This document shows, piece by piece, positions 44,515 to 55,060 of a DNA stretch of 64,000 nucleotides; the stretch's first letter is position 1; the number at the start of each line of letters is the position of its first letter. Origin of the DNA: Marsupella aquatica. Its lineage: Eukaryota > Marchantiophyta. A program made the position numbers and the translations under genes. The notes below the pieces were generated by a model that searched no databases, had not been told where the DNA came from, and saw nothing but the letters and a program-made list of their open reading frames with translations. The DNA lies in NCBI GenBank assembly GCA_973895155.1, contig OZ316891.1, forward strand, positions 22,134,001 through 22,198,000, in the 5' to 3' direction.

Positions 44515-46731
44515 TCATCTTCGCAATGCTCCCCAACTCCCGCGAGCTCCCTGATTGGTCGTTGCGCCCCTGCCATGGGAAGAAGGCCTCGCATAATCCT
44601 CATCGTCATCATCATCCTCCACATCATCCTCGATATAGCTTGCCACCGTTGTTGCTGCAGTCTTTCGCCCTCTCTTGGCTGGTGGTTGTGATCCCCTGCC
44701 TCTCCCTCTTGTTGTACTTCTTTTCCTGCCTCTACCCACAACTTCACTTGGCTCCGATTCACTGTCATCAAGCACCACATCTGGGTCTTCAGCAGCTGCA
44801 GGTGCTTCATCATCACTGCTGTCGCTTATCTGCACACTTTTAGAGGATGTTCCTAAAGCTGTCCCTGCGGAAGAAGCTCGAGTGTGGGGCACTGTGCCGC
44901 TGAAGTTAAGCGTGGTCTGCTTCTGTCTTCCTCCACGAGACCCTCTGCCTCGTCCTCTGCCTGTAGTCCCTCTTCCTGTAGCCTCTGGAACAGCCTTCCT
45001 TGCAGATCTCCCCCTGCCGGTAACTTGTTGAGGATTCCTACTTGTAGCTGCTGGGATTGGGATGGGTCCTACATTTTCCTCGTCATCACTGAAGTCTTGC
45101 AAACTCTGCACAGCGGTGATATCTTTGTCCAGCCAAGCTTCAGAGCTTTGAGCTGGGTTTTTTTGGCGTTGATGACTAGTAGCATCAGAAGATTTTGCAG
45201 CTCCGCGTTGGACGACTCCCTCAGCTTCACGTTGCCTCATGTGCAAGCTCACCCTTTCCAGAACGTCTTTCTCTTCTTTAAGATTCTCGGCACCTTCCTG
45301 TGCAAGAGTGCTCTGTGTCTTGTCCAAATTCCCGTGCAAACACACATGAAAGGCTTGTTTCTCATCCTTGTTGACAAAATCATGAAGTGCAATTCCCAAA
45401 TCATCAACCGGCAGGATCTCCATCTTTAAGTTGCTCTCCGCAACCAGAGCCTCAATGTTTTGTTGATTCAATTCCGCCAGTCCTAGAGCTGCCTCGGGTT
45501 CATCATCCTGCTCCCCCTTTGGCCTCCTTGGCTTAGCCGCTTTAGTGAACAGCAAGATGTCATTCGGATTGGCAACCTTTCCAACAAATTTCTGCCCAAA
45601 TCGTTGAGGATTAATTGTTGAAGAGCCAGTGTAATCTACCCTCAGTCGTATCAAAGGAACCTGAAGACCAGATTTACTTGTCCCTTTAGGGACCTTGGCA
45701 ATCATAGATTCCACCTTCTGAGTAAGGTACTCCAACACAGACTCCTGATCATTGGGATCAACATCAGGGTCATCTCTGAGGCAAACATCAGCAAAGAGGA
45801 ACGGTCGAACTGATTGCAGAGGTATCTTCGTTGGACGGTATTGATTTCCCTTTATCTCTAAAAGTAGAACATGCTTAGGAGCAGCCTCACCTTCAGTGAG
45901 CGCTGTCGCAACAGATGACCCTGGCTGAGTCACATGAAATCCCATGCCTGGCACCTCCTGTGGATCTACGAGACATTCATGCTCATGGCCCCAAATTACT
46001 AAATCAAGAAACTGAGCCAGGAAGTGCTCATTAATTGCATTCTTCGGATTGGCCTTGACCCTATTCTGATGAATCACGAACATGTTGAACCAGGCTGACA
46101 CAGGGCAATCCTCCTGACTTGCAGGTCGGATCCACTGCACAGCATGCGGCATTTGAAACATGCGGTTCAGCCTCTCGTCTCGAATGTTCCCCAGCCCATA
46201 GAGGGCCACCTTGGTGGAGCCCTTCTGTAAGAGAATAGGATGGAGCATAATTTGGCCTACACCAGATCCCCCAAGATCCACCTTTCCAAAGTAGTTCAAA
46301 AGGTTGCACGAAGACAGGATGTCAATGGCCGAGAGATTGTCCACTCCCGCTGGATCATCATGATTTCCATGTATGGAAAACACTGGCAGACCAACGTTGT
46401 AGTGGGGATCCTCGTAGTTCACGTGCCCATATCTGTTAGGGAAATTAATGGTCTGGTCACTGATGACCTGGAACTGAACGGGTCGGTCATTCAGGCAGTA
46501 ACGCCGCAGAATTTCTATTGTTCTAACCAATGTTGTTCGCGACGGCTTGTTCTCATGGAACAAGTCTCCACCCAATAACATGAAGTCCACCTCCTTCTCG
46601 GCCGCGATGGCGCAAACCTCGTCGAAGGCATTGAAAGAATCGCGACCCCTGACCTCATCCTTCTCCAGGTAACCCAAGTGACTGTCAGTGGCCACCAAAA
46701 CACGAAGAGTATCCTTATCGGCGTCCATCAT
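44515..46731 (-). CDS. MRE11: MRE11 double-strand-break repair nuclease, 738 aa, single exon
   Basis: MRE11 is the Mn-dependent nuclease of the MRN complex (with RAD50 and NBS1) that senses and processes DNA double-strand breaks in the nucleus. The frame from the ATG at 46731 is unbroken. Phosphoesterase motifs are all present: DSHLGY (Asp16, His18), GGDLFHENKPS (Asp56), HGNHDDP (Asn123, His124), a VIHQNR block near residue 223 and IWGHEHEC near 252. The MRE11 DNA-binding domain follows to about 430. A Gly-Arg rich segment (TGRGTTGRGRGRGSRGGR) lies near 595 and an acidic patch (DDVEDDDDDEDY) near 705, as in other plant MRE11 proteins. The length is typical. The whole coding region is one exon. 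An AACCCTAA word lies about 200 bases upstream. The second Met could also be the start. Confidence 0.97.
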   Translation of the reverse strand: MMDADKDTLRVLVATDSHLGYLEKDEVRGRDSFNAFDEVCAIAAEKEVDFMLLGGDLFHENKPSRTTLVRTIEILRRYCLNDRPVQFQVISDQTINFPNRYGHVNYEDPHYNVGLPVFSIHGNHDDPAGVDNLSAIDILSSCNLLNYFGKVDLGGSGVGQIMLHPILLQKGSTKVALYGLGNIRDERLNRMFQMPHAVQWIRPASQEDCPVSAWFNMFVIHQNRVKANPKNAINEHFLAQFLDLVIWGHEHECLVDPQEVPGMGFHVTQPGSSVATALTEGEAAPKHVLLLEIKGNQYRPTKIPLQSVRPFLFADVCLRDDPDVDPNDQESVLEYLTQKVESMIAKVPKGTSKSGLQVPLIRLRVDYTGSSTINPQRFGQKFVGKVANPNDILLFTKAAKPRRPKGEQDDEPEAALGLAELNQQNIEALVAESNLKMEILPVDDLGIALHDFVNKDEKQAFHVCLHGNLDKTQSTLAQEGAENLKEEKDVLERVSLHMRQREAEGVVQRGAAKSSDATSHQRQKNPAQSSEAWLDKDITAVQSLQDFSDDEENVGPIPIPAATSRNPQQVTGRGRSARKAVPEATGRGTTGRGRGRGSRGGRQKQTTLNFSGTVPHTRASSAGTALGTSSKSVQISDSSDDEAPAAAEDPDVVLDDSESEPSEVVGRGRKRSTTRGRGRGSQPPAKRGRKTAATTVASYIEDDVEDDDDDEDYARPSSHGRGATTNQGARGSWGALRR

Positions 46732-46933
46732 GGGGTGCTCCGCAGTCCCACTTCGCCGTGCAGCTAAATCCTAAAGGCAATTTCTCCCAAATTCATTCAC
46801 TCGTAGTCCAGCCCATGGAGCTTCACAACCTACAGCAAAAAAAATTGGGGGGTCAATGTCATAGCACGTTCGAAACATTACTAGTACTAGTGAACGACAT
46901 TAGTTTTATCCGAACAGAATGTTGGAGAAGTTT

Positions 46934-46941
46934 AACCCTAA
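46934..46941 (+). promoter_or_regulatory. Telobox-like motif upstream of MRE11
   Basis: AACCCTAA lies about 200 bases upstream of the MRE11 ATG. Teloboxes are common near start sites of plant housekeeping and cell-cycle genes. Function here is inferred only from position. Confidence 0.35.
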
Positions 46942-46999
46942 ACCTCAACTCCTTCACGAGAGTCATAGGTAGCATTTCCAACGTCGATTGTTAATTTCC

Positions 47000-47718
47000 T
47001 TGGAGACTCATTTTTCAGTTTCTTTGCTCAGGACCTCCCCGACCTTCAGAGAAGAAAGCCTCGCACGAACTGAAGTTTGGGAAGTTAAGAGTCACCGACG
47101 AACATCCATGACAGGTACTGTTTGTACATGGGGTTTTGCACGCGAGAGGGACGAAAAAAACTCACAAATGTCTGCGTCATTCATTCAAATCAAGCATGCA
47201 AACCAGTAAGCCAGCCAGATAACTTGTTTGAGGGGACATTGAAACAAAATGACGGCTCCTCGGTTCTTGTGAAATTGAGCTTCGGCAACTGTCTCTCCCT
47301 CTCAGCATCTTCTCCAAAGATAGACACTCGACTCTGAATCAATCAACCTGGCCGCTGCTGAGAAGTCCAACAAAGAGAGGCCAATCTTAATTGTACTCAC
47401 TCATTCATTCACTCTTCGTAAGGTTTTATAGCCATCATCTACTTGCCTCAGGTTCGCCCCAACAGAAAGGTTGATCATGAGCTGGAGTCTGTCGTACATT
47501 CATCCCCCACCCCGCCAACTTTCCATGCTCTCACCGTTTCTTCATTTCGTTGCCTGATTCCTTCTTTGCGGTCCTGTACCGTGAGATTCTGGCTTCCCTT
47601 CCCATTCCTCATGACCCGTGCCGGAAGTTTTTGAGTTGATTCGAAACGTCCATTCGAAAGATTTCTTCCTAAACCCTAGACCCTAAACTCTAGTCCTGAA
47701 AGCGCTTGAAAGAAAGAA
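47000..47718. other. Intergenic, nothing coding
   Basis: AAACCCTAGACCCTAAAC at about 47671 is another telobox-like pair, without an identified gene next to it. Confidence 0.5.
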
Positions 47719-48160
47719 GAATTCTCTGCTTCCAAGACGAAACTCAGTGATGTCTAGATCTCAAGTTGCGCACTGGGCGAGAATGGAGCACAGAACCGTC
47801 AGTGTCTCTCTCGAGGGTGCATTCCTTTCTGTCATTTGCAAAGCTATTGGGGAAGCGGAAGGTATGTTGTTGGACACTCAGTCTTCCAGACAGGCTGGTC
47901 CAGCTCCTATACAATTCTACTGCAAAATCCAACCTCTCCGTCCTCTCTCAGTGAAGAAATTCTATGCTTCCATGGCGGAACTCAGTGATCTCCATATCTC
48001 AAGTTGCGCATTGGGCGAGAATTGATCACAGATTTTCAGTGTCTCTCTCAAGGGGTGCGTTTTGCGATTGGGAACTTGAAGGTATGCATGCCGTTGGACA
48101 TTCGATCTTCCAGATAGGCTGGTCCAGCTCCGATACAATTCGACTGCCAAATTTAACCTC
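47719..48160. repeat. Tandem duplication, about 238-bp period
   Basis: TCAAGTTGCGCACTGGGCGA near 47760 recurs with one change near 47999, and GGCTGGTCCAGCTCC occurs in both units. The second unit has a 30-40 base deletion after the GTGTCTCTCTC word. Confidence 0.75.
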
Positions 48161-48443
48161 TTTGTCCTCTCTCTGTGCCTCTCTCCTTTCTCTCTGTCTC
48201 TCGCTCATTAAAACTCTCTACTGGTCCTTCACTCGCGCCATTTTGTGCGCCAGTGCATGTGGATGTTCTGCTGGAGGGAAACTGGCCCGCCTGGTCAAAG
48301 GTGGCAGCCTTCTCACCACTTTTCTCGATGTTTGTTTTGGGTTGAATTGGAGGGCTTCAAGACAATCAAATACGGTCAGGACAATGGATGATGGTACAGT
48401 ACGAATACTTGTGTGATTTTGAGGGATAGATGAGCAAGTATTA

Positions 48444-49012
48444 GAGCATCTCCAGCGGTTTACGGGCTTTCGGCCTGCAAAGTTAAAAATTGCCCCTGTC
48501 GAAATGGAGGCCTCCATTTTAGGGAGGAGGCTGTTTTGCCTGAACTCCAGCGGTTGCCGCTTTAGTCAGGTCAATCATATTGAAAGAGGAGCGCGCTAAC
48601 TCACAAAGGGCATGACTCGAAGGGGAGTGTGCGAAAGTGTACTGTGCGATGAAGTGCGGTTAACTGCTGACCCAGATAGTCCGCCGCGTGGATGATATTG
48701 AACCTTTGATTTGGATTCGGGCCGCAATTTCCAGGCCACACCTTGACCTGATATTGAACCTTTGATTTGGATTCGGGCCGCAATTTCCAGGCCACACCTT
48801 GACCTCTATTCTTGGCAGAAATGGCAGCCACGGACGAGAGTGCGACTTTGTGGCCGCCACTTGATATAGGGTACGGGCCACCGGTGATGTAAGAAATGCC
48901 AACTGCCGGGAGATTCCCAGTAACTGCCGGGAGATTCCCGGGAGATTTGAGGGTACCATTGGAGATTCCCGGGAGATTCCCGGGAGATTTGAGGGTACCA
49001 TTGGAGATGCTC
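48444..49012. mobile_element. MITE, PIF/Harbinger (Tourist)-like, 569 bp
   Basis: The left end reads GAGCATCTCCAGCGG. The right end is the inverted counterpart (CCATTGGAGATGCTC), giving an 11-bp perfect and about 15-bp imperfect terminal inverted repeat. The element is flanked by TTA on both sides (48441-48443 and 49013-49015), matching the 3-bp TWA target duplication of PIF/Harbinger elements. No transposase is encoded. Inside, a 58-bp unit containing TTGAACCTTTGATTTGG is duplicated near 48700 and 48758. GGGAGATTCCCGGGAGATT words are repeated near the right end. Confidence 0.75.
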
Positions 49013-49029
49013 TTACAGCTTCAAGATTT

Positions 49030-49255
49030 GCTGTCACGAATGTCTGTATTAATAATTAGCCTGTAGCTTCTTGATGGACTAAATGTACTCCAACTACCTT
49101 TGGGATTTTGGGGGGACAAATGAAGATGGTTTAGAGGAGGGAGGATTTGATGTCATGAATGTCTGTACTATGTAGCATTTAGCCTGTAGCTTCTTGCCGG
49201 CCTAAATGCAGTCCAATCACTTTAGGATTTGACGGGGACAAAACGACGATGTACT
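49030..49255. repeat. Two degenerate units, about 119-bp period
   Basis: GAATGTCTGTA, TTAGCCTGTAGCTTCTTG and GGACAAA words recur in order from 49034 and 49153. The pair lies directly beside the MITE. Confidence 0.65.
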
Positions 49256-49637
49256 TGAGACTGAAAGATTGATGTCGAAATTGTAAGTCGAGTATTGCTT
49301 CTTGATGGACAAAGCCTGCGGCCGCTGTTGAGCAGAAGTGGTTGCTTGACAGAGCCCATACAAGACTTGCACGCCAGCTGATTGACTGTCGAATTGTTAT
49401 GCACGTTCTGGTGGCAACAATATATTTTTTGGACTTTGCCAGAAGCTGGGAGTTTTTTTTCCAAGTCTCCAGTTGGCATTTCTTACAATTATGAATAGTG
49501 AGGCCCGTAAATGGTTCTCCCTGTTCCTACGAGCCTATCACTTGCCGTTCACCCAAAACGGGAAAGGGCCAGGTGTGAATGGCCTACACACAACCACCAG
49601 AAGCATTGAACAGAAAATGTCCACCATCAAGGTTAAT

Positions 49638-50027
49638 TTACGATAATCGAGGTGCTCCATCACGCAAAATCATCCAGCTGAAAGCCTTTCCGGAAACCCT
49701 CGTATCATTAAAGCTCAAATCGCAAATACTACAGAAGGCCATCTTTGGAAGGTCATCTTTGGAAGCCAGTTTTTCAAAAGTGTGGGTACATTTGCAAGGG
49801 CTGTATCTTGACATCCTGCAGGATGAAGTGTAATTCGACAAGTCATTCACAACTGGTGCGTTGGACTTCAAACTCTTCGCTCCCGCACAGACAGGATCTC
49901 CGACTAATATCCTCGAGACTGTACAAAGATAACTCCATACGCTTCCAATTATTCTCATAGAATGACTAGTGGCCAGAGAGTGGTGAAGGGTATTCGTGTA
50001 ATAAGGAGAGTATGAGAGTCCCACCAC
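49638..50027 (-). CDS. Hypothetical ORF with CxxC motif, doubtful
   Basis: An open minus-strand frame contains YSPCKCTHTFEKLASKDD and KMAFCSICDLSFND, with two close cysteine pairs. It lacks a clear ATG at its left limit; an internal ATG gives about 105 residues. It sits 200 bases beyond the 3' end of SF3A1 and could be an exon or chance. I do not recognise a family. Confidence 0.22.
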   Translation of the reverse strand: MVGLSYSPYYTNTLHHSLATSHSMRIIGSVWSYLCTVSRILVGDPVCAGAKSLKSNAPVVNDLSNYTSSCRMSRYSPCKCTHTFEKLASKDDLPKMAFCSICDLSFNDTRVSGKAFSWMILRDGAPRLS

Positions 50028-50231
50028 CGATGAACATTTGACAACACAACACTACCTAAGGTCCTACCATCCCAGTACTGAATGTAATTCAGATGCTTGC
50101 ATAGTAGCATCCAAACAAGACAGAAAACAGGGGGAAGGTTACCCCAGTGTCTTACATAGTAATTTGGAGCCTTTGCATATGGAACATTAACGAATGTTGT
50201 ATACAATTTTATGGACAGTTCTTGCCAGTGA

Positions 50232-52988
50232 TTACTTTTTCCTACCACCACGTTCTCTAAGTCCTAATGTTAAGGTTTCCCCAGGCCCAATATTATAATG
50301 TGCCAAGGACAGGTTGTCCTTGAGAAAGAGTAAGTGACTATTGAGCTTCTGCTTGTTGGCGGGCAGCGCGAGTTCATTGGCAATCTTCTCCTTCACATTC
50401 AAGATAGTTTCAGATAGACTTTGAATCGTAAGCTCCAGCGTTTGCCCTTTAAGGTTGCCTTCACCTTCAACAGCTGGTACTGATACTGTAATGCGGACTG
50501 GTCCCTGTTGAAACACCGATCGGGAAAAACATTAGACTTGCAGAAAACTATCAGAATCATCCCAAGGTTATGACTAGAACTATGAAGACGATAGTACGTG
50601 TCCCTTATCATCCACCGAGAAGGATATATCGAAAGGAAAATTCCAGACGCGCAAGAATGATTATGTTCTTAAACCAATTACCACAAGGGTTGAAAGAAAA
50701 TCACTAACGCACAAAAAACAAATCAACTGACGAGAGAAAACAACACATTAACCAAGTACTACGCAGAAATTAAGTCATGCACTGGATCCGAAACATGGAC
50801 AAGCACAGAAACGAACCGGATGCTGGGCAAGGAATTGATCTTCCGGAATGAGTTGCACTTCGTCCATCTTTTGCCTCTTCGGCTCTGGTTCCTCTGGTGG
50901 TGGGGGAGGCATCTCTTCTGGTGGAGGAGGTGGCGGCAAGGCTGAAGGTGGCGGTGGTGGAGGGGGAGCCATTGGCATTGCAGGGGGCATGACAGGAGGA
51001 AAGGGTCGCGGTGGAGGTGGATATTGAGGCACTCCTGCAGGTGGAGGAACCATGGGAGGAGGGGGAAGGGGTGCTGCAGGTGGCCTGACCAGTAAAGGAT
51101 TTTGGGGGGCAGGAGGAGCAGCAGGAGGGGGTGGGCGCATAGGAGGGGTTGGAGTTGGGAGAATGGCTGGTCTCTGAGCAATGGGCGGGGCAGGGGGAGC
51201 AGTCGTTGCGGTTGATGTTGAGGGTGGAAGATGCTGGGTTCTGGGAATGTTTGGAGCTAATCCAGGAGGAGGGGGGAGGGGTCGTTGAGGTGGGGGAGCC
51301 AGCTTTGGACCAGGTGGTGCAGCAGGACCTGGAAGAGGGCGACCATCAACGGTAAGATTGGCTTTCTCCCTGTGGATTGCAGCAATCTGTTCTTCCAAAG
51401 TCATCGTCTGCGCCATGGCTTGGTTCGCAGTTCTGCTGATACTCCCAGTGTGCCCATCCCATATGACCTGCTTGGGTTCCTCGTTCTTCTTCTCTATTTC
51501 TGCCTTGACAGCATTGGACACCTCTTCTTCAGTGGTTCCAAAAATATCAGGTCTCGTCCGAGCCAGACCCACAATGTTCCGTGAAATTTCATCATCAGTG
51601 GCCAGTGTTGTCTCCCGAAGTTTGGCCATCATTCTCTCCTTCTGTTCCTTATATTTAGGGTCAATGAGGGAAATCCTCATGTGCTCGGCCATCTCATTTA
51701 TCTGAATTAGCTCGCCGGTAATAGGTGAAACCACAAACTTCGTGGGATCCTTCTCTACAGGAACCCTGTCCTCCGGCCTTCTCCAGTTCTTCACAATTCT
51801 CATCGGAGGGTCTACTTCGTCCATGGGCTGCTCCGTAGAATCATCGCCGTTTGCCGAATCCTGGAGGCTGGTAGCCTTCATGCTCTCCTCCACAAGGTCC
51901 ATCTCCTCTTCGTCCATTTCCATCTCCACTTCCCTGCCAGCCTGGGCAATTTCCTCTTCATTCTCGTCAGTTGCCAGAGCCTTGCTTCTTCGTATCACGT
52001 CCTCCAATGTCATGGGCTGAGGCAGCTCATCATCTTCCTCTTCGGCAAACTCGATGGTTTCCACTACCACGAAGTCATGCCAGTCAATCAGAGCCATCTG
52101 CATCCTTTCCTGTTCGATCTCATCCTCAGCCTTCTGCCTCGCCCTCTCCTGCGACCTCTCCCACTCCAGTCTCTGTAAACATCTTTCTAGAACTACGGTC
52201 TTACTCGAAGCGTCCCTCTTCATCCTATCCTGAAGCCCCTTCGGAGGCATGAGAACCTTCGAGTACGCATCAGCCAATGCTGTGAAAAAGCTGAACATGC
52301 TGTGCGTTGGCTTCAAGAAGTAGAATTGTGGGCTGTTGTGCTCTCTATTCGTGAGCCCATTGAGGAAATTCTTGCCATTCCGAGCAACGAATTGCGCTGT
52401 CAGCTTGATTATATCCAAGTCCAGCGACGTTAAACCCTCCGGTAGCCTCACAGTATATTGCTCCGGTTCTGGTGGATCCAAAACCTTAGTCACAGGTTTG
52501 GTCTCTATGTTGTCGGCTTTGGTTACTTCCACTTCCTTCGGGACAGCAGCTGCGCCACCTTCCTGCGCTGGGGGTGCTGGAGAAGCAGCAGCAGCAGAGG
52601 CCACGCCGGGAGTCTGAGCTGGAGCCTGTAGCTGCGTCCTGAACTCCGTCACTCTGTGCTGATAGTAAGCATGGTAAGGGTCGTCGGACTTGAGAAAGTT
52701 GAACTTCACGTTTCCCTTCTCGTTGGCAAGAATACGTTTTTCAAACTCCGGTCCATTCCGAGCCACGAACTGCGCTGTTTTGTCCACAATACTACGGACA
52801 TCAGGCGGGGGATGGATCATCCCAATTGTTCTCGTCTGCGTGGCCACGGACGCCGGCTTGACCTTCTCTGCATTGTCAACCTCGAGTGCTTCTGCCTCCT
52901 CTGGCAGCAGCTGGGAAGTGGGAAGCGGCCCCACTATCCCACCGGGCGGAGGTGCAGGCAGCGCCAACACCTCCCCTAGTCCTGGCAT
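50232..52988 (-). CDS. SF3A1: Splicing factor 3A subunit 1 (SF3A1/PRP21), two exons, 814 aa
   Basis: SF3A1 is a U2 snRNP subunit needed for pre-spliceosome assembly. Exon 1 is 52988-50817 and exon 2 is 50504-50232; the 312-bp intron is phase 0 (CATCCG|GTTCGT ... CAACAG|GGACCA). SURP module 1 is at about 65-110 (TAQFVARNGPEFEKRI) and SURP module 2 at about 180-235 (TAQFVARNGKNFLNGL). The PRP21-like region follows, with WDGHTGSI near 515. A proline-rich linker spans about 555-700, and PKRQKMDEVQLIPEDQFLAQ precedes the C-terminal ubiquitin-like domain encoded by exon 2 (GPVRITVSVP ... LGLRERGGRKK). The RGGRKK terminus is the family hallmark that contacts U1 snRNA. Length and domain order are normal. 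A telobox lies 26 bases upstream of the ATG. Confidence 0.97.
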
Positions 52989-53013
52989 CGTGAATTCTCA
53001 CTCTTGCACCGCT

Positions 53014-53022
53014 AAACCCTAA
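53014..53022 (+). promoter_or_regulatory. Telobox near the SF3A1 start
   Basis: AAACCCTAA lies 26-34 bases upstream of the SF3A1 ATG, probably in the leader or core promoter. Such motifs are frequent in plant translation and splicing genes. Confidence 0.45.
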
Positions 53023-53554
53023 ACTCCACTTCGTCTTGTGCTTCGAAAATCGTCGTCCCGTCTCCTCCTCGCCCAATTCGTCTTTCTTCCTCGGAATCGT
53101 CCAGTTTTGCGACGTTCATAAAGTACTGATGCGTGATGCAGATACCAATCCAAGGCAAACAAAAAAACAGAAATCGTCAAGACGCTGCAACCCAAATGTA
53201 TGCACTTTCGACTTTGATCGCAAAAAACTCTATTGACTACTAAACTATCGCCGTCCCTCCAAATTCTGGTCCCAAGATGAATTCAATGGACACACGGGAA
53301 CAAGGAGAGGGGTATTAGCTACGACCATGATTGCCAAATAATAGATCATTCAACTCGTCAGATTTAGTGATCACTCGGGAACTTCAAGCAGTTCATTGGA
53401 ACAATAGTTGAGCTTAATACGGAAAGACGGTGATGAACACACGAGAAAAGCAACCACTTCTCTTGGTAAGCGATATCCTATTATCCGTAATTTGATTTTT
53501 TTTCCGGAGACGTACTGTTATTGTCTATCTACATTAGTGCCTTGTCAATCTCCG

Positions 53555-53700
53555 TCAGCCAAAGCTCGCTCTTTCTTCCTCATCGTCACCAGAAATGCCT
53601 TCCAATGGCCGTCCCTTCATTTCAGGAGTGAAAACAAGCGTACCAACAAAACCCCATGCGAGCGCATCTTGCGAGCAGTAGTAAAGAGCATTTGCATCCA
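53555..53700 (-). pseudogene. Possible sugar-transporter C-terminal fragment
   Basis: The minus-strand reading ALAWGFVGTLVFTPEMKGRP followed by LEGI resembles the last membrane helix and the PETKGRxLEEI signature that ends MFS sugar transporters. It is followed by an acidic tail and a stop near 53555. Nothing upstream extends the match, so at best it is a last exon or a relic. Confidence 0.35.
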
Positions 53701-54160
53701 ATAAAGCCCATTCGCTAACAAGGCAAGCTCCTGCTGCGTGATCAGAGTGGAAACCGAGAGAGTACTCACAATGGCACAGGATTTCCGGCTGCAGACGCAA
53801 TTCCGTGGCAGGAGCTATGAAGGCGGTGGAGGTGGCATTAGGTCAGAAATTGGAGAAGACGAAAATCGAGGCGGACAGGATACCGAAATCGATGTGGTTT
53901 CCGCCATCGCCAAACTTGTTCGGATCAGAGGTAGGCTCCTTCATCTTCTTTTCTTCTTTTCTACTTTTCTTCTTGCTTGCTTGCTGTGCGCCGTCTTCCC
54001 GATCCGCTTCTTCGCAACTCTATTCCACCGCAACTGAAGACAAAGAGCACCGAAAATGAAGAAACTGCATCCCTTGCTTGCTTTCTTCCTTGTTTCTTTC
54101 CTTCCTTGTTTCTTTCCTTCCTCCTGTCCCTCTCCACACCTCCATCCGGGCTCCAGCCCA
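53701..54160. other. Unassigned, plus-strand open frames
   Basis: A plus-strand frame at 53771-53930 (glycine-rich, then DTEIDVVSAIAKLVRIR) ends at a GTAGGC donor-like site. No family is recognised. Confidence 0.3.
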
Positions 54161-55060
54161 CGTATAGCCAGGGTTTATTAGGGGTCATAGGAACGGTACC
54201 GCTAGTGCGCCATGAAGAAGGGGAAGTGAGCCCATTATAAGGGCGTCTCAAAACCTTTATTGTATAGCCAGGACTCCCCCCGGCCCATTATTGTATAGCC
54301 AGGGTTTAGGGGTCATTGTTGGAACGGTACCACTAGTGGGCCATAAAGAAGGGAAGTGAAGGGAAGTGAGCCCATTATAAGGGAGTCTCAAACCTTGAGG
54401 TATGCAGAACAAAACCTGTCCCTGAACTACCAGTCTTGGTCTAAGGTGACGGGTGTGGGAACAAGCATTTTTGGGTCCACCACTTTTTCCCCCATAAAAC
54501 TCTCTTGACTGTGGCAGGAGGCCAAACAAAGAAGATTGAGAGGCCCTCTTGTATAGCCAGGGTTTAGGGGTCATTGGAATGGTACCACTAGTGGGCCATA
54601 TGTAAGGGGAAGTGTCCAATGTTGAGCAAAGACGACATCTAGAACGGCAAGCCCATAAATATCCAACGCATAAGTAGTCGACACAGAGAGATACTATGTG
54701 GTTCACCTCAACTGAGGCTACCTCCATGGAACACGCAAGAGTTTTATTGCACTCTAGGCCCTACCTAGTCTCCGCAATACAATATCTCTTTTTCTCTCAA
54801 CTGACTCAATAACATTGAGTCTGAGATCCTCCTATCCAAACAAGCACCTTTAGGGATATAGTGTGCAACTTAGTTAACCTAATCTAGTCTCCGACTAAAG
54901 TCAGCCTAACAATCGTAACCGTAGACTTAAGAGTAAATGTCTACCATCCAAGACTACCCGTTATTATTGTATAGCCAGGGTTTAGGGGTAATTGGAATGG
55001 ACTATTGGGACATATATAAGGTGAAGTGTCCAGGCAATACTTCCTGTTTTTTTCACATTC
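54161..55060. repeat. Dispersed direct repeat, four to five copies
   Basis: TATAGCCAGGGTTTAGGGGT starts copies at about 54163, 54294, 54552 and 54970, with a truncated copy at 54263. Copies continue with GGAACGGTACCACTAGTGGG and GGGAAGTG. A different spacer (54640-54950) separates the last two. Confidence 0.8.

Noticed and set aside
44526-45429. Plus-strand frames of 105-181 codons opposite MRE11
   Set aside because: Antisense shadows of the MRE11 C-terminal low-complexity coding region.
50759-52979. Frames on both strands across SF3A1, including His/Leu-rich and Ser-rich ones
   Set aside because: Shadows of the proline-rich and acidic SF3A1 coding sequence.
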